Virus record (IMG/VR): IMGVR_UViG_3300030090_006561
Span: 4,155 to 29,874 of that record
Length of the DNA stretch: 25,720 nucleotides
Strand: one strand, 5' to 3'
Source: a virus
In this document: positions 1-9,592 of the stretch, piece by piece
Layout: each line of letters begins with the position of its first letter
Position numbering within the stretch: the first letter of the stretch is position 1
Notes under the pieces: generated by a model
Seen by the model: only the letters and a program-made list of their open reading frames with translations
Told to the model about the DNA's origin: nothing
Databases searched by the model: none
Made by a program: the position numbers and the translations under genes

Positions 1-1619
1 GTAATAACCACACTTCTGGTAAAGGGCCTACAGCTTTTTCAATAGTTAATACTTTAAGTACACATATCTCAAGCGTAAATGTTGGAAGTTCGGGCCAAGA
101 TATCTTTTATTTTAAAACAGATAAACAAAAACAACCATATAGACCTGTTAACATTTCTTTCTTTAAGGATCGTGATAATATATTTTCTGATACGACAGTT
201 GGATTTAAAAATAATAATTACTCAAATAATTTTACCGTTTCTTTATCTTCTTTAGTCGGTACAGTATCTTCACAAACTTTGAGTAGCATATCGATAACAT
301 CGAATGGTCTACCAGGAGAGGGTGATAGTGTAGAAACCTTTCATGTTTCACCAGTACAATTTAAAGGGCTAGGTATACCCTTTATATTAGCGCCAAAAAA
401 TACTGGTTACTTTACGATGAAGTCGCTGTCTAGTAATACAACGCCTACTTTCGAACTTCTATCAGGTAAATCACCAGAAGTTGTACCGGGTGTAAGTGGT
501 GTAACTGTAAGTACAGTTCATTATGATATTGAAAGCTTGAGTGCTGCACCACTATCTGCTCTTAACACAAAATTTTGGTATAGAGGGTTACTTACATTTA
601 ACGATAAAACTCTTGCTTCGCTTTCAGGCAAGCCGTCATATTTAACTTTAAGCGCAAAATGTGCATATGAAAATATTGATGTAACTCCGACAACAACAAA
701 TACTGTAACAGGATTTACTACTTTTACTTGCTATCCAAAAAATTATTATGAAGCTTATAAACATAATGAAAATTTTGATTTTGAGGAAACAATTAAAGAT
801 TTAAGATTTCAGGAAATCTTATTAGATAAAAACATATTATTTACTGATTTTATTGGTAGTATATTTGGTAACATAAGTAGCAGATATACTGTTCTCGGTA
901 AAAAGCTTTGGGAGAAAATTCAAAACTTTACTTCAAATACTAATGATATAGATTATTGTGATATAAACTCTCTTATAAACTTAGCTAGTTTAACTAATGA
1001 TGACGGCTTAGTGTTTGATAGAGCTTTAGCGCAACAACCAGAGTTAGTGGATAGATTAATGAGTATTTTGAGCGTTAATTACAATAAGTTTAGAGGTACA
1101 AAAAATAAATTTGATGAAAATTATGATCCACAAGGGCATACAACAAAAACCACTTATGGTAAAAATTTAAGTTCACTACTTGATACATCTACATATCAAG
1201 TAACAGCTGGTACTGATATTGTCGCATATGAAAAATTTAGTGAAACGTATACAAGACTAAACACATACCAGCCATTATGTGCACTAAGTGGTAATCAGTA
1301 CTCAAAAGCCGGTGATACAAATACCTATATGCTTAGTGATTTTTCTACTCTTCATGATAGAACAAGCAGCGGACCATATTGGGGTTGGCCTCTTGTATTA
1401 CCAGCATCATACGATACACCAGCTGAATTAGATAAGTTTTATAAGTTTTACAGCTTATCCGCTACATTTGATAATACTATCGAAGGTGGGTTAATTGACT
1501 ATAATAACGGATTGACTACTTTGGATTACGATACACGCTTAAGTGCGCTTGAGGGTGATAATAACGTGTTTGATGTTATGATTCGAAACTCATTATTTAG
1601 TAGTCTATCTCTGTTCTAG
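1..1619 (+). CDS. Putative tail/baseplate structural protein, 5'-truncated
   Basis: The frame is open from base 3 with no stop, so the gene begins before the window and about 538 residues are visible. A TTG at 279 is only an internal Leu codon. The protein is rich in Ser, Thr, Asn and Leu, has no signal peptide or obvious enzyme motif, and looks like an extended beta-rich virion protein. The C-terminal third has the segments SSGPYWGWPLVLP and NTIEGGLIDYNNG, in a style I associate with large structural proteins of marine T4-like phages; that is from memory, not a search. It stops with TAG at 1617-1619, one base before the late promoter box of the next gene. Its place at the head of a run of large structural genes supports a baseplate or tail role. 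The exact function is unknown. Confidence 0.7.
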   Translation, partial: NNHTSGKGPTAFSIVNTLSTHISSVNVGSSGQDIFYFKTDKQKQPYRPVNISFFKDRDNIFSDTTVGFKNNNYSNNFTVSLSSLVGTVSSQTLSSISITSNGLPGEGDSVETFHVSPVQFKGLGIPFILAPKNTGYFTMKSLSSNTTPTFELLSGKSPEVVPGVSGVTVSTVHYDIESLSAAPLSALNTKFWYRGLLTFNDKTLASLSGKPSYLTLSAKCAYENIDVTPTTTNTVTGFTTFTCYPKNYYEAYKHNENFDFEETIKDLRFQEILLDKNILFTDFIGSIFGNISSRYTVLGKKLWEKIQNFTSNTNDIDYCDINSLINLASLTNDDGLVFDRALAQQPELVDRLMSILSVNYNKFRGTKNKFDENYDPQGHTTKTTYGKNLSSLLDTSTYQVTAGTDIVAYEKFSETYTRLNTYQPLCALSGNQYSKAGDTNTYMLSDFSTLHDRTSSGPYWGWPLVLPASYDTPAELDKFYKFYSLSATFDNTIEGGLIDYNNGLTTLDYDTRLSALEGDNNVFDVMIRNSLFSSLSLF

Positions 1620-1620
1620 A

Positions 1621-1628
1621 GATAAATA
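1621..1628 (+). promoter_or_regulatory. T4-type late promoter box (GATAAATA)
   Basis: GATAAATA lies two bases after the preceding TAG stop and exactly 6 nt before the ATG at 1635. It matches the T4 late -10 element (TATAAATA, read by the gp55 sigma factor). If the start site lies at the usual distance, transcription begins at or next to the ATG, leaving no room for a Shine-Dalgarno sequence. Confidence 0.7.
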
Positions 1629-1634
1629 TGTTTA

Positions 1635-4634
1635 ATGGATACTATTGTTACAGGCTACCCTGAAGTAGATTTATCTATAACTAATCCTAATGTAAATCAA
1701 GAGGATGCATTAGATAAATTTACTCCATTTTCATTTGTTCAGTTTATTGAAACTGTAAGTGAGCAGTATCAGCCAGAAACTTTAACAAATTTTTATAATA
1801 CTTACCTTAATAGATGGAATACGAAAACAACTGGTAAAACGGTAGATAATAAAGAAGTAATAATTGAAAGGTATCGTGATTTCTTAAAAGATATTACTTT
1901 AAATTTTTCTACTAATGCTGAGCAAACTTTCTTATCGCAATTAGATTTCTCTGATCCGCAAGACTTAGAAGTAGGAATGTCCTTTTATAGTAAGAAGATT
2001 CGGAATATTATTTCTTACTATAAAAAGAAACGACAAAAAGTTTATTATTCTACTACTAAAGCTAAAGTTAAGGGAAGCTCTTTTGGTACGGAGCAAGCAG
2101 CTATAGATCTTATTTTAGAGTTTTTAGAAAATCGTAGTACAGCAGCAAGAGATTATGATATAGATAAAATTAAACAACAACTGTCAATATCTGTTACTGA
2201 GTATTTTGATAATTTTTCTCAATACTTTAATAGAGATCCAGACGCAAAAGATTATGGCAAGACGTTTAAAAGTTATGATCCTACAAGTTTACCAGCAGAT
2301 AATATATTTTTATCTAGTGATGAAGATCTCATACAGCAAGTTTTTTCAAATGTAAGCGATGATATTGTTTCCTTAAAAGAAGCTCGTGAAACTTTAAACT
2401 TTAATGTTGCAGATGACTCTCTCTTTAATAATAAAAGAAAGCTGACAGAAAAGTATATGGGAGCTGATTTTTATTATCTCTCAACAGATGAGGAAGGTAA
2501 CCCAGAGTTAGATGAAAATAATCGATTAAAGCTTTTATTTCGTGCTGAAAAACCATATGCAAATTTTTTAAATCAAGACTTCCCATCCACAGCTTCTGTT
2601 TTTTCAAACGATATTGTTAGTGAAAGAGATCTAGGATTTTTTAGACCACATAATTCTGCTATAGCTGTAATAGAAGGAAAACGCTTAAAATTTTTTACAA
2701 GAAAAAAATACCCTCCAAATCAGTTATATATATTTCCAGATCCTAATCTTTTTACTAATACAGAAAATGTACTAACGTTTATTATCGATACTTCAAGAGC
2801 TATTAATAATGCTAGTAAGGGTATTGCTGTTAATCAGCCTAATACAGATAAAGATAGTACCGCATTTATAGGTTATAATTCTGAAATGGGTCAAGATAGA
2901 AACTTGAATACTGATTTATCTTACTTGTTTGATGAAGGTTATATTGATGATAGTAAAAAAGATTTATTTGGTAATATATTTGGCTTAGTTAAAAATAATA
3001 ACTATTACCGAAATAATGTAATTAACGAAACACCGAAAAAGGTTAAAAGTTTATTAATGAACGGCTATCAGTTCTTCGATGATCTATATGGGGAAGGTTA
3101 TAAATTTTCATACAAAACAGCAGACTCTTCTACATTTTCTGAAACCATAAGATCTGGTTTATCAACATTTACCAATGGCTTCTCCGGACGAGGGCCCGAT
3201 GACTTATTACCTGATACACCTGGAAGCTGGACAAGCTTTCCAACATCTGCGTATAATATATTCTATAGATATTTTAATCCTTATCAAACATTACTTGAGC
3301 CATCTAATTATTTGGAGGTAGATTATAGAAGACCGGAAGGTTATACAATAGACGCAGATGTAAAAGAGGGTGCTTACTTTGCTTTTTCTGATACTGAAGC
3401 ACTAGTGGATCCAACAAGTGCCACTGATATAGGTACATCAAATATTTCTGATTTAAGTGCTTACGCCGCTAGCACGGATCAATTTTATTTTTCCGAATTA
3501 ACAGAAGCTGGTATAGGTGAATTCAACGTCGATCCACCATATCCGGATAATACGGATTTTGCGACTAGGACTATATTTACAGCACTATGTGACCCTACAG
3601 ATGTGTGGACAAAGAGTTTATCGGGTAATTTTAGCTATAATGTCCGTCTTTCAGGCGGTTCTGGTAATTCCGGCAATGATGTTAAAAACTACGATGGTGG
3701 TTTATTTACAGATAATATAATATTTAACTATTCGACGGATAGAGAAACATTTGATTTTAATGCAGATGTATTTTCAAAGACTTCTATAGCTAATGTAACT
3801 TCAGCTCATGAAAAGTTTTTTGATAAAAGAGAACATGTCGGTAAGATTTATGTTAAGAATATAAACAAAAAATGGAACGACCCTGCTGTTAAAGAGCTTA
3901 CTGAGTGGTTACCATATCTTTCTACCAAATATAATACTTCAATATGTAATGATTTATCTTCTGCTATAGTTGATTTTGATATTTTTTATAGTACTTTGTT
4001 TATCGAGACAAGCAGTCATGTTATTATTGAAAAAACAAATTATAAAGATAATATATTTAAAACTCCTAATACCTTTACAAATTCATTAACTATTAATACA
4101 AACTTTTTTGATAAAGCAAGTAATAGATTGAAGGTAGGTGATGATGTATTCTATTGTCGTATGGCTCGTGATCAAGTAGGATATAAAGGGGATCAATTTT
4201 ATCCAGAAATTTATAAGTATAATTACTTAACTGATAAAAGTATACAACTATACCCTACAACCGGTAACCCAGTTATATCTTCAGCATCATTCTTCGCTCT
4301 AACAGCCGACTCATCTGTATATATAGAATGTGGTAGGCCACAGCTGACATATAGCAGCGATAACGAACAATTTAACCTCGGAGTAATTATAAAAGATCAA
4401 AATAAAGGTCCAGTGTTATTGAACTATATATTCGAATATGCAGATGATATTAAATTTTTAAATACAGAAGCGTATGCATGTAATAATAGTAGATTTACCT
4501 TTAACTTTACACAGTCAGCAAAAAATATACGCGATTTAGACAATATAAATTTTGTTTTATCATCTACAGTACCTGCATTAACAACGAGGCCCGTGCCACC
4601 TGAACCGCTGTCTGCAGCAGCTTTAATTTTATGA
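1635..4634 (+). CDS. Large virion structural protein, probable baseplate component (999 aa)
   Basis: This 999-residue protein has no signal peptide and no catalytic motif I recognise. The N-terminal ~250 residues look helical and charged (KKIRNIISYYKKKRQ near residue 120, then a KGSSFGTEQAA segment). The remainder is beta-rich with many aromatic, Asn and Ser residues and a Gly/Ser stretch (LSGGSGNSGND) near residue 675. The N-terminal pattern (a helical block with YYKKKR followed by a KGSxFG segment) recalls large baseplate-associated proteins of marine T4-like phages; this is recollection only. The start at 1635 is set by the late promoter box 6 nt upstream. The 3' end overlaps the next start as ATGA at 4631-4634, suggesting translational coupling. 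It is most likely a wedge or tail-periphery protein, not a specific T4 homologue I can name. Confidence 0.7.
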   Translation: MDTIVTGYPEVDLSITNPNVNQEDALDKFTPFSFVQFIETVSEQYQPETLTNFYNTYLNRWNTKTTGKTVDNKEVIIERYRDFLKDITLNFSTNAEQTFLSQLDFSDPQDLEVGMSFYSKKIRNIISYYKKKRQKVYYSTTKAKVKGSSFGTEQAAIDLILEFLENRSTAARDYDIDKIKQQLSISVTEYFDNFSQYFNRDPDAKDYGKTFKSYDPTSLPADNIFLSSDEDLIQQVFSNVSDDIVSLKEARETLNFNVADDSLFNNKRKLTEKYMGADFYYLSTDEEGNPELDENNRLKLLFRAEKPYANFLNQDFPSTASVFSNDIVSERDLGFFRPHNSAIAVIEGKRLKFFTRKKYPPNQLYIFPDPNLFTNTENVLTFIIDTSRAINNASKGIAVNQPNTDKDSTAFIGYNSEMGQDRNLNTDLSYLFDEGYIDDSKKDLFGNIFGLVKNNNYYRNNVINETPKKVKSLLMNGYQFFDDLYGEGYKFSYKTADSSTFSETIRSGLSTFTNGFSGRGPDDLLPDTPGSWTSFPTSAYNIFYRYFNPYQTLLEPSNYLEVDYRRPEGYTIDADVKEGAYFAFSDTEALVDPTSATDIGTSNISDLSAYAASTDQFYFSELTEAGIGEFNVDPPYPDNTDFATRTIFTALCDPTDVWTKSLSGNFSYNVRLSGGSGNSGNDVKNYDGGLFTDNIIFNYSTDRETFDFNADVFSKTSIANVTSAHEKFFDKREHVGKIYVKNINKKWNDPAVKELTEWLPYLSTKYNTSICNDLSSAIVDFDIFYSTLFIETSSHVIIEKTNYKDNIFKTPNTFTNSLTINTNFFDKASNRLKVGDDVFYCRMARDQVGYKGDQFYPEIYKYNYLTDKSIQLYPTTGNPVISSASFFALTADSSVYIECGRPQLTYSSDNEQFNLGVIIKDQNKGPVLLNYIFEYADDIKFLNTEAYACNNSRFTFNFTQSAKNIRDLDNINFVLSSTVPALTTRPVPPEPLSAAALIL

Positions 4635-5200
4635 ACACTTATACTTTTTCCATATCAACAACAACAGCATCAGAAACAACAGTTTACCCTGTTATTGATC
4701 TCTTTGATATAACTAAGTTTAATTTAAACTTAGTAGATGTATTTACAGATACGTTTCCAAATTATTTAGCAATAGATTGGGGTGATGGCACTGATGTGCT
4801 TGAGCCAGATGTATCTATATTTCGTGATTATACAAAAGATTCTATTTTTCCAGAAATAAATAAAGGAGTTGCGCCAAAATATTTAACTGATACGTACACA
4901 CATATATATGAACCATCTGATTATGCACTTAACAAATCAGTTATACTTAAAATAAATATAGGTTATGTTACAGGATTAACAACACAGCTAAGTGCACCGT
5001 TGAATATAAGAACTAATGGGTATTATCAATCAATTGAAGATATTGATTTAATTGGTTTAGATCTAATTAACAATAGTTACAATAGCTCACGATTTTCTTT
5101 TTTAACTAAAAAGGATGATTTTATTGTACAAATGGATAATAATTTGTATAAACAAGATCCTTCAAGAGGTGGAGCTGGTGAAAGTTCTGCTTCTGGTTAA
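4631..5200 (+). CDS. Small PKD-like beta-sandwich structural protein (189 aa)
   Basis: The start overlaps the previous stop (ATGA), so it is probably translated by coupling. The segment LAIDWGDGTDVLEP (residues ~46-59), followed later by DTYTHIYEPSDYA and a hydrophobic KSVILKINIGYVTG strand, reproduces the PKD-domain signature (WGDGT, then H.Y, then a terminal beta strand). PKD folds are Ig-like beta sandwiches used as spacers or sugar- and protein-contact modules in extracellular and virion proteins. The C-terminus is a flexible Gly/Ser tail. Between two large structural genes, it is probably a decoration or linker of the baseplate or tail. The PKD call rests on pattern only. Confidence 0.65.
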   Translation: MNTYTFSISTTTASETTVYPVIDLFDITKFNLNLVDVFTDTFPNYLAIDWGDGTDVLEPDVSIFRDYTKDSIFPEINKGVAPKYLTDTYTHIYEPSDYALNKSVILKINIGYVTGLTTQLSAPLNIRTNGYYQSIEDIDLIGLDLINNSYNSSRFSFLTKKDDFIVQMDNNLYKQDPSRGGAGESSASG

Positions 5201-5227
5201 TAACAAATCTTGTAAAGTAATATATAG

Positions 5228-5235
5228 CATAAATA
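5228..5235 (+). promoter_or_regulatory. T4-type late promoter box (CATAAATA)
   Basis: CATAAATA sits in the short gap after the PKD-like gene, 6 nt before the ATG at 5242. The same 6-nt spacing occurs at 1621 and 9579. The box helps fix the start at 5242, because the in-frame TTG at 5236 would abut the box itself. Confidence 0.7.
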
Positions 5236-5241
5236 TTGTTA

Positions 5242-7620
5242 ATGGGATCTTTAGTAAAATCTAGTCTAAGCGCACTCAGCTCTGCAGAGGCTAGCTTTTG
5301 TCCGATGAATATTGAATTAGATCAATTTCCACGGACATTCAATGGTGGATTTAAGATAAATTTTGTACAAGCTCTTTCTAGTTCGCAGAGTTTTAAGAAT
5401 TTAAATTATACGAATTTTTACCTTACAGATAATTATTTATTAGATAGTGTTACAACATATAACGCGCCAAGAGTAAAACCAAACAAGTATACCTCAACGT
5501 TAAATTTTGGTTTTAGTGCTACAGCTTTTTGCGTGTTTAAACCAGCTTCTCTTAGTACTTTTAAGATAGAGAATAAAATTTACGAAGCAGATAATTATGG
5601 AACAGCAGAAATAAGTACTAAAGGAGGTGATGTATTTGAAATAGAATTAATTGATGATTTTACATGTAGAGTAGCAACACGTGTAAATAATCTTCGTTAT
5701 TTTTTAGTGGTTGAAAATGATACTGAAGAAGAGTTTCAAGAAACACGCGAAGTTTTATTTGTAGGAGAAAGTCAGTTACCTCTATCTGGATTTAATTTAA
5801 ATTATAATCTATCGAAATATTTAACAACGAGTTATATTAATTTATATTCTACAAAAGAGAAAGCTGATGTTAAAAACGTCTACGCTATTACTAGTGATGG
5901 TAATAAGGTTATTGCATCTTTATTGGATCCTGATGCTTTATATAATGAATTTGCTGTTACTAGTTATAGTATTAGATTTGATCAAGAATTAAATTTAACT
6001 ATTCCTTCACCATATAATGCTTCATACATCACCTATAATAATTCCGGCAAAATTGAAGATAATAGCAGTGATTTTAACTTACCTTCAAACTACTTATTTT
6101 ATAGTTCTAGTAATAATGATAAACAAGTTTTTAATTTTATTAATTTAAAAAATATTGTTAATACACAAGATTCTTTTACTTCATCTAATAACTTACTATC
6201 AACATCTTCTACTACAATATATGCACAAGATCTCAGAACTTATACTAGTATTTTTTGTGATATAGATAGTGAAGAGAATGAAACATTAGCTTTAAATTAT
6301 GTTTATAATAACTATGATATAACTATTAGACCTGGTACAACACATTTTATTACCCCTTCCTCTCTTCAGCCTTTTAACAAAATAAACATTAATGATACAA
6401 AGTTTGCTGATTGTGGATCTTTTGCATTTTTGTCTCCGGATTTATCTGACAGAGTATATAATTTAGATGATAATTCTGTTAAAAAAGAAAATGTGACGTA
6501 TCTTTGTACTTGGCTATCTGGCGGTATCGGAAAACGCGGCGTATGGGTTGATAGATATTTTTACCCTGATCTTACTACAAAAGAAGAAGCTTTAGGTGGT
6601 GTTGGTTCGTTTAACATAACTTACGATCAAGCTGTTGAGAACTTGATAATGACCAATTCTAGTCTCAAAACTTCAGTAACGCAAAAATATTATTTCGATA
6701 AAAGAAGTGATCTTATTTTTGAACCATCGAAGAGATATAAATATGAAAGAATTAAAAAGGAAGATTTTATAATGAAATCACCTACTAATTTCTGCGATAC
6801 ATCATCAATAGATAGAAAGGTAAATAATTATTTTGCAAAAATTAATACAAACGGAGGTTTTGGTTTAGGATTTACTATACAAAATGATACAAATGATTTT
6901 TATATAGAGTCAGAATATAATGCTATAGATGGTGGTATATGTTTTAAGAAAAATGGAAAGAAGTGTAAGTTTATTTACAAGCTGTTTGATAATAGTACAG
7001 AAGGATTAAGTTTATCAGCGAGAATAGCTAAGACAACATATGAGTATGACTTTGAAATTGATTTATTTGAACAAAATAATGTCTTCTTATCCTTTGATGC
7101 AATTTTAGGCGTTTTTAAATTATATTTAAATTCGATTGAACTATATACCTTTAATATTAATGCATTTCAAATGTTTACAAAGCGAATTTTGTTTGGCGAT
7201 ATCTTCATATACTATACTAATGATGATAATGAACAACAAAGTGTAGAAATACTACGTAATGCGGCTCAGGAACCAGAAGATAGGATAGCAATTGATAATT
7301 TATACCTTTCACTTGAGCCGTTAACGGAAAATGAACTACTAGCATTCTTATTTAGCTCAAACTTAAATAAAGTTCAAGATATAACAATATCCTTACCTTG
7401 TGGGCAAAGAAACTTAACAGATAATATACAGCTTGTTAACTCAATTAATACTAATTTAAAGCATAAGAGTAATGTAGTTGATATTAATGTAAAGAATTTA
7501 AATATATCTGATAAAAATATACAAGATGAGGTAAAAGACATCGTATTAACTAATATTAGAAATTCCATACCTAAATCTACTAGTATTAATGAAATTAAAT
7601 TTACTGACTATAAAAAATGA
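5242..7620 (+). CDS. Virion structural protein with possible LamG/lectin-like region (792 aa)
   Basis: I place the start at ATG 5242 (MGSLVKSSLSALSS), 6 nt after a CATAAATA box, in preference to the in-frame TTG at 5236. The protein is 792 residues, beta-rich and Asn/Ser/Tyr rich. Residues ~530-690 alternate hydrophobic strands, with a pattern (SFDAILGVFKLYLNSIELYTF) resembling the closing strands of LamG/concanavalin-like sandwiches that bind glycans. The last ~75 residues are charged and probably helical (DNIQLVNSINTNLKHKSN, then VKDIVLTNIRNSIP), as in proteins anchored through their C-terminus to a baseplate. The end overlaps the next ATG (ATGA, 7617-7620). A structural role is likely from context; the lectin-like fold is an inference. 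Confidence 0.68.
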   Translation: MGSLVKSSLSALSSAEASFCPMNIELDQFPRTFNGGFKINFVQALSSSQSFKNLNYTNFYLTDNYLLDSVTTYNAPRVKPNKYTSTLNFGFSATAFCVFKPASLSTFKIENKIYEADNYGTAEISTKGGDVFEIELIDDFTCRVATRVNNLRYFLVVENDTEEEFQETREVLFVGESQLPLSGFNLNYNLSKYLTTSYINLYSTKEKADVKNVYAITSDGNKVIASLLDPDALYNEFAVTSYSIRFDQELNLTIPSPYNASYITYNNSGKIEDNSSDFNLPSNYLFYSSSNNDKQVFNFINLKNIVNTQDSFTSSNNLLSTSSTTIYAQDLRTYTSIFCDIDSEENETLALNYVYNNYDITIRPGTTHFITPSSLQPFNKININDTKFADCGSFAFLSPDLSDRVYNLDDNSVKKENVTYLCTWLSGGIGKRGVWVDRYFYPDLTTKEEALGGVGSFNITYDQAVENLIMTNSSLKTSVTQKYYFDKRSDLIFEPSKRYKYERIKKEDFIMKSPTNFCDTSSIDRKVNNYFAKINTNGGFGLGFTIQNDTNDFYIESEYNAIDGGICFKKNGKKCKFIYKLFDNSTEGLSLSARIAKTTYEYDFEIDLFEQNNVFLSFDAILGVFKLYLNSIELYTFNINAFQMFTKRILFGDIFIYYTNDDNEQQSVEILRNAAQEPEDRIAIDNLYLSLEPLTENELLAFLFSSNLNKVQDITISLPCGQRNLTDNIQLVNSINTNLKHKSNVVDINVKNLNISDKNIQDEVKDIVLTNIRNSIPKSTSINEIKFTDYKK

Positions 7621-9578
7621 TTGAATACTTTAAATATGCAACCACCGGCGCTTTTACATTAAGTAGTGCGCCGTATTCTGGCTTTGTAAACGTAAGAGAT
7701 GGTGTAGCTTATACCGGTAAGACCTTTACAGAGTCTTCGCGTGTTTTAGAATCAACTGATACATTTTTTGCGAATAGTGTGTTAAGTAAGTTAGAGTTTG
7801 ATAGGACTACAACAAATATTATAGAATCAAATATTTTAACTAGGCCTATGATATCACCAAGAAGTGTAGTAGATCAATCTTTTATTGATACAAATCTTGG
7901 TATTTTAAATAAAAATAATTTAAACCTGTATGCGTTAAATATTACTTCGCGTAATGATTTGCTTAACTTTAAAAATTCTGCAAAAAACGGAAATGCGTAT
8001 TTTTTAGGGTTGTCAAGCGGAAAGAACGATATACGAAATGACGATACTAAATTAGCTAAAGATAATTTGTTTCCAATTCAAATTGATCCTTTTAGTTTTA
8101 TTGATAAATTACAAGGCGTAAGTGTTTTAGATGACACAATTGATAGTACTTTATTTGTATATAATGATGAAACGTATTTTTATTTTACGACAACCCCAAC
8201 GTCATCACATACCTTTTCTGGAAGTTTTGTAAAAAACAGTAGCTTAGTACCGATTACCCCTGAAGAGGATACAGGCGAAACTTTATTTAAAGGTGGTACG
8301 AGATTTACATATGATAACTCTACAGATATACTATATAGTCTTTCTGCTGGGTCTAGTCAAACAGATATAAATCTCTACGACAATAGTTTTATTAATCCAT
8401 GCGGTAAATTAAAGCTTGTAGATAAAGTAGTAGTCGAAGATAACGTTGTCGACCAGACAGTTAAAATTGGAAATAACTTACTTGGGTATAGATATAATGA
8501 AGTAGATGAAGAAGAAGATATAGACACAGTTTCAATTTCAATTAGAAACAAATATTCTAATAAATTAATTGATACAATAAGGGCTACGGATGATGAAGAA
8601 ATTGTTGCTTTCGATATAAGAGATTCAGATGATTCTATATTAATTTTAACTCAACCAGGTCAAGCGCCGCCTGAAATTACTGAAAAGGATACTAGTGGTG
8701 AAGGTGTATTTTACCTATATCAATTAGATGTTGAGAAAATATCTGATATAGGTCCTGAATTAAATCCAAAATGTGTATTTAGGCATAGACCGACATATGA
8801 ATTTACCGCAGTTGAAGAAGATGATATTGAGATATTTTTCTCACAAAATGATTCAAATGTTTTTATAATAAACGATAGAGGTTTTATAACAACAAGATTT
8901 ACATCAAACCCTGAAGAAGTTTCTGGTTTTGCAGACCCGGAAAGCTTACAATATCTACCTGATATGTATTTTGATAACACCGGAGAGCGATTTAATTTAA
9001 TTGAAAAGAAGTTTAATTCTAATATACTAAGATCAAATTACTTTAACTATATAAACTATATTGTCGCAAAAAATGAAACAGATTTATTCTTTTTATTGCA
9101 CAATATAGGGCGAATATATCTGTTTAAAGAAAGTAATCTTCTATATCAAAATTTTGTACCTCTAGATTTAAAAAACTTATATGAAAAGGTTACTAGTTGT
9201 GAGTCAAGTTTAGGAGCTTCACTAAACAGTGAAATACAAAATATCATTAAAGATACGGTAAATATCTTTTTAAGTCTTAGTCTTATACCAGCGCCAACTA
9301 ATTCAAGTGGTATCCCGGTGTTAAGAGATTATATTACATATAAGGGGTTAGATATTAATTTTAGAGATATTGAATTTCATGAAAATGAGGCAGTAGATTA
9401 TAATGTTGTCTCGCGTGTAATTAACGAGCTTTTTGATTTACAACACCAAATTTTAACTAGTATAGTAGGTGAGACAGATCTAATAGAAAATACAGAGGAT
9501 GACTTTTTTGGTGAAATTGTTGTTGGTACAGCTGAATTTGAAGAGTTAGATACTGATAGTGGTTCTCCTGATTACTAA
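7617..9578 (+). CDS. Virion structural protein, possibly propeller-like (653 aa)
   Basis: The start is coupled to the previous stop (ATGA). The 653-residue protein begins with a short beta-rich segment (FKYATTGAFTLSSAPYSGFV). Its middle contains recurring blade-like units such as DSNVFIINDRGFITTRF and TDLFFLLHNIGRIYLFKE, each an acidic turn, a hydrophobic strand, a Gly turn and a second strand. That could be a partial beta-propeller, although I cannot count blades reliably. The C-terminal ~130 residues look helical, with an acidic end. It has no enzyme motifs. It closes the first structural block and stops directly before the late box of the fibre cassette. It is probably a baseplate or fibre-attachment protein; no specific homologue is recognised. 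Confidence 0.65.
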   Translation: MIEYFKYATTGAFTLSSAPYSGFVNVRDGVAYTGKTFTESSRVLESTDTFFANSVLSKLEFDRTTTNIIESNILTRPMISPRSVVDQSFIDTNLGILNKNNLNLYALNITSRNDLLNFKNSAKNGNAYFLGLSSGKNDIRNDDTKLAKDNLFPIQIDPFSFIDKLQGVSVLDDTIDSTLFVYNDETYFYFTTTPTSSHTFSGSFVKNSSLVPITPEEDTGETLFKGGTRFTYDNSTDILYSLSAGSSQTDINLYDNSFINPCGKLKLVDKVVVEDNVVDQTVKIGNNLLGYRYNEVDEEEDIDTVSISIRNKYSNKLIDTIRATDDEEIVAFDIRDSDDSILILTQPGQAPPEITEKDTSGEGVFYLYQLDVEKISDIGPELNPKCVFRHRPTYEFTAVEEDDIEIFFSQNDSNVFIINDRGFITTRFTSNPEEVSGFADPESLQYLPDMYFDNTGERFNLIEKKFNSNILRSNYFNYINYIVAKNETDLFFLLHNIGRIYLFKESNLLYQNFVPLDLKNLYEKVTSCESSLGASLNSEIQNIIKDTVNIFLSLSLIPAPTNSSGIPVLRDYITYKGLDINFRDIEFHENEAVDYNVVSRVINELFDLQHQILTSIVGETDLIENTEDDFFGEIVVGTAEFEELDTDSGSPDY

Positions 9579-9592
9579 AATAAATATAAATA
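9579..9592 (+). promoter_or_regulatory. Overlapping late promoter boxes (AATAAATA / TATAAATA)
   Basis: Two overlapping boxes follow the TAA at 9576-9578: AATAAATA (9579-9586), which leaves the recurring 6 nt before ATG 9593, and a perfect TATAAATA (9585-9592) that touches the ATG. Initiation from the second box would start inside the coding sequence, so the first is the likelier functional box for this gene. Confidence 0.65.

Noticed and set aside
279-1619. A gene starting at TTG 279
   Set aside because: The same frame is open back to base 3, so the TTG is an internal Leu codon of a gene entering from the left.
3517-3720. Alternative-frame plus-strand gene inside the 999-residue gene
   Set aside because: It lies wholly within a long convincing frame, with no start signal and unnatural composition (Ile/Leu/Arg/His from shifted codons).
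4856-4862. ATAAATA inside the PKD-like gene as a late promoter
   Set aside because: No gene start follows at 5-8 nt; about a dozen such matches per strand are expected by chance at this base composition (rough estimate).
5236-5241. TTG start at 5236 for the 792-residue protein
   Set aside because: It directly abuts the CATAAATA box; the ATG at 5242 has the 6-nt spacing seen at other genes.
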